35,368 nt of DNA from CAZQIC01 sp964593555 (GTDB lineage: Bacteria > Bacteroidota > Bacteroidia > JAFLBG01), in the NCBI GenBank assembly GCA_964593555.1, contig CAZQIC010000037.1, positions 1 through 35,368 on the forward strand, read 5' to 3'. Under the pieces are notes generated by a model. The model saw nothing but the letters and a program-made list of their open reading frames with translations. It was not told the DNA's origin and ran no database searches. This document shows, piece after piece, positions 27,069-32,801 of the stretch (position 1 is the stretch's first letter; each line of letters begins with the position of its first letter). A program made the position numbers and the translations under genes.

Positions 27069-27866
27069 ATGAAGAAAATATTTTTTATAGCATTAATAAC
27101 ATTTGGCTTCTCTTGTTCAAAAGTACCTGTTACAGGTAGAAAGCAATTGAACCTTTTACCGGAAAGTATGATGCTGCAGACAAGTCTTTCCAGTTACAAT
27201 GATTTTTTATCAAAGAATAAAAACAAAACGGTTTCTGTTGGTAACCCGGAGGCCGCAATGGTTCAAAGGGTGGGAAAGAATATTGCAGCCGCAGTGACCA
27301 GGTATATGAAACAAAAAGGATTAATAAAAAGAATAAAGGGATACAAATGGGAATTTAATTTGATCGATGATAAAACTGTTAACGCATGGTGCATGCCGGG
27401 AGGAAAAGTGGTTGTTTATACTGGCTTATTACCTGTTTCACAGGACGAAGCTGGGTTAGCAGTAGTAATGGGTCATGAAATTGCTCATGCAATCGCCCGT
27501 CATGGTAATGAACGTATGAGCCAGGGTTTGCTGGTACAAATGGGAGGCTTAGGTCTTGCTGTGGCATTATCACAAAAACCAAAAGAGACACAAAATCTTT
27601 TTATGCAGAGTTACGGCGCAGCTTCTACGCTGGGAGTACTTAAATATTCCAGGACACATGAATCTGAGGCCGATAAGATGGGGTTAATTTTTATGGCAAT
27701 GGCAGGATATAATCCGCAATCTGCAGTTAGTTTTTGGGAAAGAATGGCGAAACAAGGTGGAGGCGCTTCACTGGAACTGCTGAGTACTCACCCTAGTGAC
27801 GAAACAAGAATCAAGGATATTAAAGCTTACCTGCCACAAGCAACGAAATATTACACAAAAAAATAA
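27069..27866 (+). CDS. M48 family metalloprotease, putative lipoprotein
   Basis: Zn-dependent protease of 265 residues, probably a periplasmic lipoprotein. The signal MKKIFFIALITFGFSC has a lipobox-like end with Cys16, then VPVTGRKQLNLLPE, the usual start of BepA/LoiP/YcaL-like M48 proteins. The zinc site HEIAH is at residues 136-140 (VVMGHEIAHAIARHG), and the third ligand lies in THESEADKMG near residue 200. The late STHPSDETRI motif is also typical. These proteases degrade misfolded outer-membrane proteins. It sits between clpS and nfeD/floA, fitting an envelope quality-control group. Confidence 0.93.
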   Translation: MKKIFFIALITFGFSCSKVPVTGRKQLNLLPESMMLQTSLSSYNDFLSKNKNKTVSVGNPEAAMVQRVGKNIAAAVTRYMKQKGLIKRIKGYKWEFNLIDDKTVNAWCMPGGKVVVYTGLLPVSQDEAGLAVVMGHEIAHAIARHGNERMSQGLLVQMGGLGLAVALSQKPKETQNLFMQSYGAASTLGVLKYSRTHESEADKMGLIFMAMAGYNPQSAVSFWERMAKQGGGASLELLSTHPSDETRIKDIKAYLPQATKYYTKK

Positions 27867-27867
27867 C

Positions 27868-28332
27868 ATGTCACTCACCGTAGCTATTTTAATTATCCTT
27901 CTTGGATTGATCCTGTTATTGCTGGAGATACTTGTTATACCAGGTATAATTGTAGGGATAATCGGTGTATTACTTTCAATAGGAGGGATAATATCTGTTT
28001 ATGTAAACCAGGGGAACACCGCTGGAAACATGGTGTTGTTAGGCACTTTAGTATCAACTGCTATAATGATCTATTTTACTTTCCGATCTAATACCTGGAA
28101 AAAAGTCAGTATTAACACATCTATCGATGGAAAAGTTAATACCTTTAACACAGAGCAAATTAAGGCAGGAGAAACCGGAGTTGCAATATCAAGGCTTGCA
28201 CCTTCAGGTAAAGCCCTGGTGAATGGGATTCAGGTTGAGGTTCATTCAATGGAAGGATATATAAATGAAGGTACTTCCATTATTATTGCTAAAGTTGACG
28301 AAAATAAAATCATAGTTAAATCTAAATCATAA
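27868..28332 (+). CDS. nfeD: NfeD-like membrane protein (short form)
   Basis: 154 residues from the ATG at 27868, one base after the M48 stop. The longer in-frame start overlaps the protease gene and adds a leader without sense. The N-terminus has two or three membrane helices (SLTVAILIILLGLILLLLEI, IVGIIGVLLSIGGIISVYV, MVLLGTLVSTAIMIYF). The C-terminus (about 95-154) is the soluble OB-fold: AGETGVAISRLAPSGKALVN, then GIQVEVHSMEGYINEG. It lacks the ClpP-like serine protease part of long NfeD proteins. NfeD is usually paired with a flotillin-type protein, as here. Confidence 0.9.
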   Translation: MSLTVAILIILLGLILLLLEILVIPGIIVGIIGVLLSIGGIISVYVNQGNTAGNMVLLGTLVSTAIMIYFTFRSNTWKKVSINTSIDGKVNTFNTEQIKAGETGVAISRLAPSGKALVNGIQVEVHSMEGYINEGTSIIIAKVDENKIIVKSKS

Positions 28333-28336
28333 AAAA

Positions 28337-29335
28337 ATGTCCGGAAACGTTGCCATTTATTTCGCTGTTGCCATTGGAAGTATAATAGGATTATTTATAC
28401 TTCTTTATTTAGTTCCTGTAGGCTTGTGGTTCTCTGCACTCTTATCAGGAGTAAGAATTTCATTGATCCAGCTAATATTTATGCGTTGGAGAAAAGTTCC
28501 GCCATCTATTATTGTTAACGCAATGATCAACTCTACAAAAGCGGGATTAAAAATTACAAGAGATGAATTGGAAGCACACTTTCTTGCGGGCGGTCATGTA
28601 CAGTCTGTAGTAAACGCATTGATCTCTGCAGACAAAGCGAACATACCACTCGATTTTAAATCTGCAACAGCTATTGACCTTGCAGGCCGTGATGTATTTG
28701 AAGCGGTACAAATGTCGGTTAACCCAAGAGTAATAAACACACCTCCGGTATCTGCAGTTGCAAAAAACGGAATTCAATTAGTAGTAAAAGCGAGGGTAAC
28801 GGTGAGAACAAACATTAAACAATTGGTTGGAGGAGCAGGAGAGGAAACAATTTTAGCAAGGATTGGTGAAGGTATTGTAACGACGGTAGGTTCTGCACAC
28901 GATCACAAAACAGTATTAGAAAATCCTGACCAGATATCAAAAACAGTTTTGAATAAAGGTTTGGATGCGGGAACAGCGTTTGAAATTTTATCTATTGATA
29001 TTGCAGATATAGATGTTGGAGAAAACATTGGTGCAAAATTGCAGACAGAACAAGCTACAGCCGATCTAAAAGTAGCGCAGGCAAAAGCCGAAGAAAGAAG
29101 AGCAATGGCTGTTGCATATGAGCAGGAGATGAAAGCCAAAGCACAGGATGCAAGGGCAAAAGTAATTGAAGCAGAAGCCGAAGTACCAAAAGCAATGGCA
29201 GAAGCTTTCAGAAATGGAAACCTGGGTATAATGGATTATTATAAAATGCAGAATATACAGGCCGATACAAGCATGAGAGATGCAATAGCTAAGCCGCAAC
29301 AAGGTAAAGGCGGACCTATAGATAAGAAAGAATAA
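28337..29335 (+). CDS. floA: Flotillin-like protein FloA
   Basis: Scaffold of membrane microdomains and fluidity control at the inner membrane. It has 332 residues, the family norm. An N-terminal hydrophobic hairpin (AVAIGSIIGLFILLYLVPVG) is followed by VPPSIIVNAMINSTKAGL, the SPFH-type core (NGIQLVVKARVTVRTNIKQL), and the Ala/Glu-rich coiled coil (TEQATADLKVAQAKAEERRA, then KAQDARAKVIEAEAEVPKAM). The ending AEAFRNGNLGIMDYYKMQNI is typical of FloA. It starts 4 bp after nfeD and ends just upstream of the tRNA-Arg locus. Confidence 0.96.
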   Translation: MSGNVAIYFAVAIGSIIGLFILLYLVPVGLWFSALLSGVRISLIQLIFMRWRKVPPSIIVNAMINSTKAGLKITRDELEAHFLAGGHVQSVVNALISADKANIPLDFKSATAIDLAGRDVFEAVQMSVNPRVINTPPVSAVAKNGIQLVVKARVTVRTNIKQLVGGAGEETILARIGEGIVTTVGSAHDHKTVLENPDQISKTVLNKGLDAGTAFEILSIDIADIDVGENIGAKLQTEQATADLKVAQAKAEERRAMAVAYEQEMKAKAQDARAKVIEAEAEVPKAMAEAFRNGNLGIMDYYKMQNIQADTSMRDAIAKPQQGKGGPIDKKE

Positions 29336-29340
29336 TTTTT

Positions 29341-29348
29341 TACCTTTG
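29341..29348 (+). promoter_or_regulatory. Candidate -7 box (TACCTTTG) of the tRNA-Arg locus
   Basis: TACCTTTG fits the Bacteroidota -7 consensus TAnnTTTG exactly and lies 12 bp upstream of the interrupted tRNA-Arg copy at 29360. No -33 TTG is found at the normal distance. If used, the transcript would run through the partial tRNA and its insert before reaching the intact tRNA-Arg. Confidence 0.5.
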
Positions 29349-29359
29349 TATGGTCATTA

Positions 29360-29450
29360 GCACCCGTAGCTTAACTGCCCGCCCGAACGCCCGCCTGAAC
29401 ACATTCGGGCACGTACCCGTTCGGTACGCGGGGATAGAGCAAAGGCACAG
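29360..29450 (+). pseudogene. Partial tRNA-Arg copy interrupted by a 55-bp palindromic insert
   Basis: 29360-29377 repeats the first 18 nt of the intact tRNA-Arg exactly (GCACCCGTAGCTTAACTG). After a GC-rich insert (29378-29432) the tRNA D-arm sequence resumes with GATAGAG (29433-29439), then loses similarity after a few bases. No anticodon arm or 3' half follows, so it cannot be a tRNA. The insert can fold into CCCG/CGGG closing pairs enclosing GCCCGAA/TTCGGGC and CGTACC-CGTTC-GGTACG. Confidence 0.7.
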
Positions 29451-29471
29451 TAAACAAATTAAATAGTAATT

Positions 29472-29545
29472 GCACCCGTAGCTTAACTGGATAGAGTATC
29501 GCACTACGGATGCGGAGGTTGGGGGTTCGACTCCCTCCGGGTGCA
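29472..29545 (+). tRNA. tRNA-Arg (anticodon ACG)
   Basis: The 74 nt cloverleaf is complete. The acceptor stem is GCACCCG/CGGGTGC and the discriminator base is A. The D-arm is GCTT…GAGT. The anticodon stem is TCGCA/TGCGG with loop CTACGGA, giving anticodon ACG (reads CGN after A34-to-I editing). The T-arm is GGGGG-TTCGACT-CCCTC. The 3' CCA is not encoded, so it depends on the CCA-adding enzyme. It is followed at once by a strong terminator. Confidence 0.96.
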
Positions 29546-29548
29546 CAA

Positions 29549-29580
29549 AATGCCTCTGATAAAATTCAGAGGCATTTTTT
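29549..29580 (+). terminator. Rho-independent terminator of tRNA-Arg
   Basis: Perfect 11-bp stem AATGCCTCTGA / TCAGAGGCATT with loop TAAAAT, followed by a T run. It lies 3 bp after the tRNA. Confidence 0.9.
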
Positions 29581-29622
29581 ATTAAGTTAATTTATGTAAC
29601 ACACGGATTACAAATCCGCGGT

Positions 29623-29709
29623 GCAACGCTCACGATGAATTTTCATTAATTCTTTGAAATTTCAAATTGCACTGAAAAAATGGGCCTTTTTTCTATGGTT
29701 TTTTCAGTG
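29623..29709. repeat. 50-bp dispersed repeat (copy 1) followed by an 11-bp inverted repeat
   Basis: 29623-29673 is closely similar to 32691-32741: GC-AACGCTCACGATGAATTTTCA versus GCATCGCTCACGATAAATTTTCA, then TTTGAAATTTCAAA in both. Copy 1 runs into CACTGAAAAAA (29670-29680), which pairs with TTTTTTCAGTG (29699-29709). The rest of the 29581-29973 spacer is A/T rich, with a small hairpin CGGATT-ACA-AATCCG near 29604-29618, and shows no gene. Confidence 0.7.
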
Positions 29710-29973
29710 AAGAAAAAGGAATAAAAAAGCACTCTCAAATTTGCAAATCCTGTTGTACACTCCTGGCAGTCGCCGGTCAAGCACCATAATATGAGTACAG
29801 ACAGTATAAATTATTTCTATAAAATAGAGGATATATTTTAGAAGCAGAGAAAAAACAATTACCCTATCCGAAAGATTTAAAAGTATTCAAGATAACCATA
29901 CTGTTTATTAGTATTGGTATTTAACACTAGCGGCGGAACATTTGACCTAAATAAAAAATTATATATTTATAAT

Positions 29974-30900
29974 ATGAAATTTATCTCTTTAAATATTCTA
30001 TTAATTTTTTTGGTAAGCTTGGATGTATTTTCTCAAAAGTTATCCGTAGATTTTGTCGGCCTAACCGGTAATAAATCCAATGATTTGGAAGCTGAATTGT
30101 TCTATTTGCCAGAAGTTAATTCTAAGAATACAAAAGGTGTATTTTATTCTGAAGGATATTCTTACCAGCTACTCTTGAATATCTATTTTCGGACTGGAAA
30201 AATGCCAAAAGATGGAACAAAGAATGTTTTATATAAAATTGATGGCACGAACAAAAAATATTACTCACGTTTGTATAAGGAAATTCAGGCGAATCCGGAT
30301 AATTTCACAAAAATTTATGCGATTGATTATGAGCAAAATTTTAAAGCAGCTTGTGCCGCATCATTATTTTTAATACCTGTAGATTTTTCGTCAGGGATCA
30401 AATATCCATATCCGGAAAAAATAAGAGAAGTAATAGAAAGCAACAAATATAATGAGATCTATTTTAATGGATTCCCCAGTTTTTTAAATGATACTGCGAA
30501 TTTTAAAAATTATGTTAATAATATTAGAAATCATTTAATAGAAGATGAAAAGGTATTTCAGAATTATTATAAAGATAATTTTGAAAACTTTAAAATGTTG
30601 GTAGAAAATTTATATCAGAGTATAGAATATGTGGAATTAAAAAAAAGAGATCCACAAGCTGCGGAAATAAAAGGAACAAATTACATGTATTCTAATATTA
30701 AAAAAATATTAGAAGGCAATTCGAATTTAACAAATAATGTTGTCTTTTTAAATTCTCACGATTATATAAAAAATAGTACGTATTCAATTTCTCTTATAGA
30801 TTTATTTGTTAAAAATGTTCCATCCGTCAGCGTTTCATCTGTACAGTTTATTGATAAACCTATTTTAAAAGATTTTTATGATATTAAAGTTGCGTTTTAG
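29974..30900 (+). CDS. Secreted hypothetical protein, 308 residues
   Basis: Not recognised. The ATG at 29974 is chosen because it begins a clear signal peptide (MKFISLNILLIFLVSLDVFSQ); an in-frame extension 20 codons upstream lacks a sensible start. The mature part is Lys/Asn/Tyr rich and mixed alpha/beta, with segments such as LYKEIQANPDNFTKIYAIDY and EIYFNGFPSFLNDTANFKNY. There is no cysteine cluster, catalytic motif or T9SS sorting domain. Base composition is even more A/T rich than the core genes. A weak TATATTTA box lies just upstream, with a TTTG 17 bp before it. It is isolated in the variable region between tRNA-Arg and clpC and is followed by a fragment of an RHS-type protein. Confidence 0.6.
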   Translation: MKFISLNILLIFLVSLDVFSQKLSVDFVGLTGNKSNDLEAELFYLPEVNSKNTKGVFYSEGYSYQLLLNIYFRTGKMPKDGTKNVLYKIDGTNKKYYSRLYKEIQANPDNFTKIYAIDYEQNFKAACAASLFLIPVDFSSGIKYPYPEKIREVIESNKYNEIYFNGFPSFLNDTANFKNYVNNIRNHLIEDEKVFQNYYKDNFENFKMLVENLYQSIEYVELKKRDPQAAEIKGTNYMYSNIKKILEGNSNLTNNVVFLNSHDYIKNSTYSISLIDLFVKNVPSVSVSSVQFIDKPILKDFYDIKVAF

Positions 30901-30930
30901 TGAGTTGATATTTGCCATATATTTTTTTAA

Positions 30931-31182
30931 GTTCTCGGAAATAAAATACAGGATGTTGATTTAACCTACAATATCAACGGCTGGTTAAAAGCAATTAATA
31001 ATCCGATAAGTACCGGAACCTACGCCAATGAAAGTAATGAGGGTGGTACTGACACTGTTACACCTCAGGTACCTCAAGGAGCTACTATGGCAAATGACAT
31101 ATATCGCTTTAGGGTTAGGAGGGCCACAAGAGTAATACATTCTAAAGGATGGACTTTCAAAGTTGAGTTAAGAAAATTTTAA
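30931..31182 (+). pseudogene. Fragment of an RHS/YD-repeat protein
   Basis: An open frame without a start codon (in-frame TAA at 30928) encodes 83 residues. Its beginning, VLGNKIQDVDLTYNINGWLK followed by AINNP, resembles the D-x-x-Y-x-Y-N-x-x-G-W-L-x-x-I-N motif of Bacteroidota RHS/YD proteins. The rest (MANDIYRFRVRRATRVIHSK, then GWTFKVELRKF) is not recognised and may be a different downstream piece. It is most likely a remnant of a larger polymorphic-toxin-type gene. The remaining sequence to 31392 is non-coding apart from the palindromic repeat at 31254 and a small imperfect hairpin near 31313-31340. Confidence 0.5.
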
Positions 31183-31253
31183 ATTAACGAAAGTATAAAA
31201 TAAGGTATCTTTGTTAAAAAGATTGACCCTCGTATTTCACGGAAAAATGCACC

Positions 31254-31303
31254 CGTTCGCACGGATATCGTGGTGTAAGCTAAAGCGTAGTTACCCGTGC
31301 GCC
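31254..31303 (+). repeat. 50-bp palindromic repeat, copy A
   Basis: Begins CGTTCGCACGGATAT and ends TACCCGTGCGCC. The ends pair as CGCACGGATA/TACCCGTGCG with one mismatch, around a loop containing GTGTAAGC and AAAGCGTAGT. It differs from copy B at only six positions. Confidence 0.75.
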
Positions 31304-31392
31304 AACTTTTTGATCTACCTTCGTTAAGACTTCGGCAGATAAATATGAAGTTCGAAATTTGTATTCATTTTCACGCCAGTGAAACGAAACAG

Positions 31393-31658
31393 CATCCCAA
31401 AAAAAACGCCCCGAAATTCGTGGCGTTTTTGCATCATTAACCTAGCTACTTATTCATCTTTAGGTTCTTCTTTTTTATTTTTCTTAGTTTTTGCTTTTAC
31501 ACCTTTAATCTTCACTTCCTGCTTTTCTGTATTCAATTCAATTTCAATTGAATCTCCTTCAGTAAGGTTAGACATTAAAATCTCTTCAGCCAGAGGATCT
31601 TCAATCAATTTCTGGATCGCACGTTTCAACGGACGGGCTCCAAACTGCGAACCAAAAC
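31393..31658 (-). pseudogene. Truncated duplicate of the clpC 3' end with its terminator
   Basis: This 266 bp segment matches 32745-33010 at a constant offset of 1352 bp. It contains the last 69 codons of clpC (stop at 31450-31452), ending in the same KEEPKDE tail, plus the downstream hairpin. I count about seven differences in the 209 coding bases, roughly 97% identity. Two of them are amino-acid changes (Lys to Thr in the NKEKQEV segment, and Asp to Gly before SQFGARPL). Similarity stops at 31658, four bases before palindromic repeat B. It has no start or promoter and is a gene fragment. Confidence 0.9.
31404..31428 (-). terminator. Terminator hairpin of the duplicated clpC fragment
   Basis: The stem AAACGCC-C-CG pairs with CG-T-GGCGTTT. 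Relative to the true clpC terminator one T-A pair has become C-G (both strands changed), and one C-G pair has become a C-T mismatch. Confidence 0.6.
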
Positions 31659-31661
31659 CCT

Positions 31662-31711
31662 CGTTCGTGCGGATATCGGAGTGTAAGCCAAAGCGTAGTT
31701 ATCCGTGCGCC
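31662..31711 (+). repeat. 50-bp palindromic repeat, copy B
   Basis: Begins CGTTCGTGCGGATATCGG and ends TATCCGTGCGCC. It has the same length and orientation as copy A, and its loop GTGTAAGCCAAAGCGTAGTT is nearly identical. It starts at the point where the clpC duplicate loses homology. Confidence 0.75.
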
Positions 31712-31742
31712 TAAACAATTAATTGCATACAATTTGATAATA

Positions 31743-31789
31743 CGTACGGATACCTTTCACACTTGCAGCGCTACATATCCGTGCGAACG
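31743..31789 (-). repeat. 47-bp palindromic repeat, copy C (inverted relative to A and B)
   Basis: The forward strand reads CGTACGGATA … ATATCCGTGCGAACG, whose reverse complement starts CGTTCGCACGGATAT as in copy A. The loop is more diverged. B and C form a head-to-head pair 31 bp apart. The remainder of 31712-31964 shows no gene. Confidence 0.65.
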
Positions 31790-31964
31790 GTATACTCATT
31801 ATTTACTATTTTCAATACTTCCTCAAAGAATCCATTCGAGTGTAGAGGAGATAGCAACAGATTGAGCTACATTATTTGCTAATGCACTACTAATATTTAG
31901 ATTAGGATTAGTATTAACGATAATCTTTAGTCATGTAATATCAAGGAAATAAACTTTGAAAAGA

Positions 31965-32354
31965 TTACCAGCGAACCAGATCCAATTTATCGACTACATT
32001 AAAATGTTTATCCCTCGAAACAAGAGTAATATGATGTTGTACACTCAATGCAGCAATCCAAATATCATTTTCAGGAATTGGAGTTCCTTTGTCTTTAAGT
32101 TGATTTTTTATTTTCCCGTAAACTTTGGCAGTAATTTTATCACAGGGAATGATAGTAACATATTCGGCCAGGTGATCAATCTTCTCAATATTAGATTTTT
32201 TCTGTGCAGATTTTTCAGCACCAAAGTACATTTCACCCAATGCAGCAGACGGAATATATATTTCTACCCCAGACTTTATATAATCAATTACAGATTTTTC
32301 TTTATTAAAGAAGGCAATAAGGATATTGGTATCCAGCAGAAATTTACCACTCAT
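31965..32354 (-). CDS. vapC: PIN-domain toxin of a type II toxin-antitoxin system (VapC-like)
   Basis: Predicted metal-dependent ribonuclease of 129 residues. The four PIN acidic positions are present: Asp8 (FLLDTN), Glu41 (LGEMYFG), Asp97 (ENDIWIAA) and Asp115 (SRDKHF). VapC enzymes cleave tRNA or rRNA when freed from the antitoxin; the target here is unknown. The ATG at 32354 overlaps the end of the antitoxin gene by 11 bp. An in-frame TTG ten codons upstream is unlikely. The pair lies between the two copies of the clpC 3' end. Confidence 0.9.
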   Translation of the reverse strand: MSGKFLLDTNILIAFFNKEKSVIDYIKSGVEIYIPSAALGEMYFGAEKSAQKKSNIEKIDHLAEYVTIIPCDKITAKVYGKIKNQLKDKGTPIPENDIWIAALSVQHHITLVSRDKHFNVVDKLDLVRW

Positions 32355-32577
32355 TCTTGTCGATGCTTTCACAGCCTTCCTCAATAGCCAATTCCATTTT
32401 TTTTAGGTCACTTTTTTTAATAGAACCGGCAAGAGAAAGTAATTCCTTGTTTTTATTATCTTTTTTGCCTGATTTTTTTAACAGGTTTTTCAGATAATCT
32501 AAAACACTGAGTTGTTCTGCCTTATCAAGAGAATGCAAATAATTCAAGATTTTATTATCAATAGTTCTATCTGTCAT
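32344..32577 (-). CDS. Antitoxin partner of the PIN toxin
   Basis: Small protein of 77 residues, directly upstream of and overlapping the PIN gene. The N-terminal half is helical (TIDNKILNYLHSLDKAEQLS, then VLDYLKNLLK), followed by a basic KSGKKDNKNK stretch and an acidic helix (DLKKMELAIEEGCESIDKNE) that would be the toxin-wrapping tail. No clear AbrB or RHH motif is recognised, so the family is left open. The antitoxin call rests on position, size and the 11-bp overlap with the toxin. The promoter at 32598-32628 is the likely autoregulated control point. Confidence 0.75.
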   Translation of the reverse strand: MTDRTIDNKILNYLHSLDKAEQLSVLDYLKNLLKKSGKKDNKNKELLSLAGSIKKSDLKKMELAIEEGCESIDKNEW

Positions 32578-32597
32578 TTATATTAATTTTTACCCTG

Positions 32598-32628
32598 CAA
32601 ATATACTTTAAAAACATAAAAATAACAA
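32598..32628 (-). promoter_or_regulatory. Bacteroidota-type promoter of the toxin-antitoxin operon
   Basis: On the minus strand TTG (32628-32626) is followed after exactly 20 bp by TATATTTG (32605-32598), a full match to the -33/-7 pattern TTG-N19/20-TAnnTTTG. The -7 box ends 20 bp before the antitoxin ATG, giving a leader of about 15 nt. Confidence 0.7.
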
Positions 32629-32690
32629 GATGCACTGAGCATTACAGCTATGACGCGCATGGTTATTGTATGCATACGTATGTTTGAACT

Positions 32691-32741
32691 GCATCGCTCA
32701 CGATAAATTTTCAGTAATCTTTGAAATTTCAAAATGAGACT
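32691..32741. repeat. 50-bp dispersed repeat (copy 2)
   Basis: Partner of 29623-29673, in the same orientation, about 3.07 kb apart. It ends just before the clpC terminator. A short palindrome (CATACGTATG) lies a few bases upstream, near 32673. Confidence 0.7.
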
Positions 32742-32751
32742 TCATTTCAAA

Positions 32752-32785
32752 AAAAAATGCCCCGAACTTTCGGGGCATTTTTGCA
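32752..32785 (-). terminator. Rho-independent terminator of clpC
   Basis: A 12-bp stem AAATGCCCCGAA / TTCGGGGCATTT (32755-32780) with a two-base loop is followed on the minus strand by a run of T. It lies about 20 bp past the clpC stop. Confidence 0.9.
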
Positions 32786-32801
32786 TCATTAACCTAATTA
32801 C

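Noticed and set aside
29472..29545. tRNA-Arg 3' end as the attachment site of an integrated island
   Set aside because: No second copy of the tRNA 3' end was found downstream; the only duplicated part is the 5' end, on the upstream side.
31379..31714. Plus-strand open frames opposite the clpC 3' end (also near 32734-33000)
   Set aside because: They occur in both copies simply because the sequence is duplicated; the real coding strand is minus.
31956..32387. Plus-strand open frame of 143 residues opposite the PIN toxin
   Set aside because: It is the mirror of the toxin gene, whose catalytic residues are intact, and has no plausible protein features.
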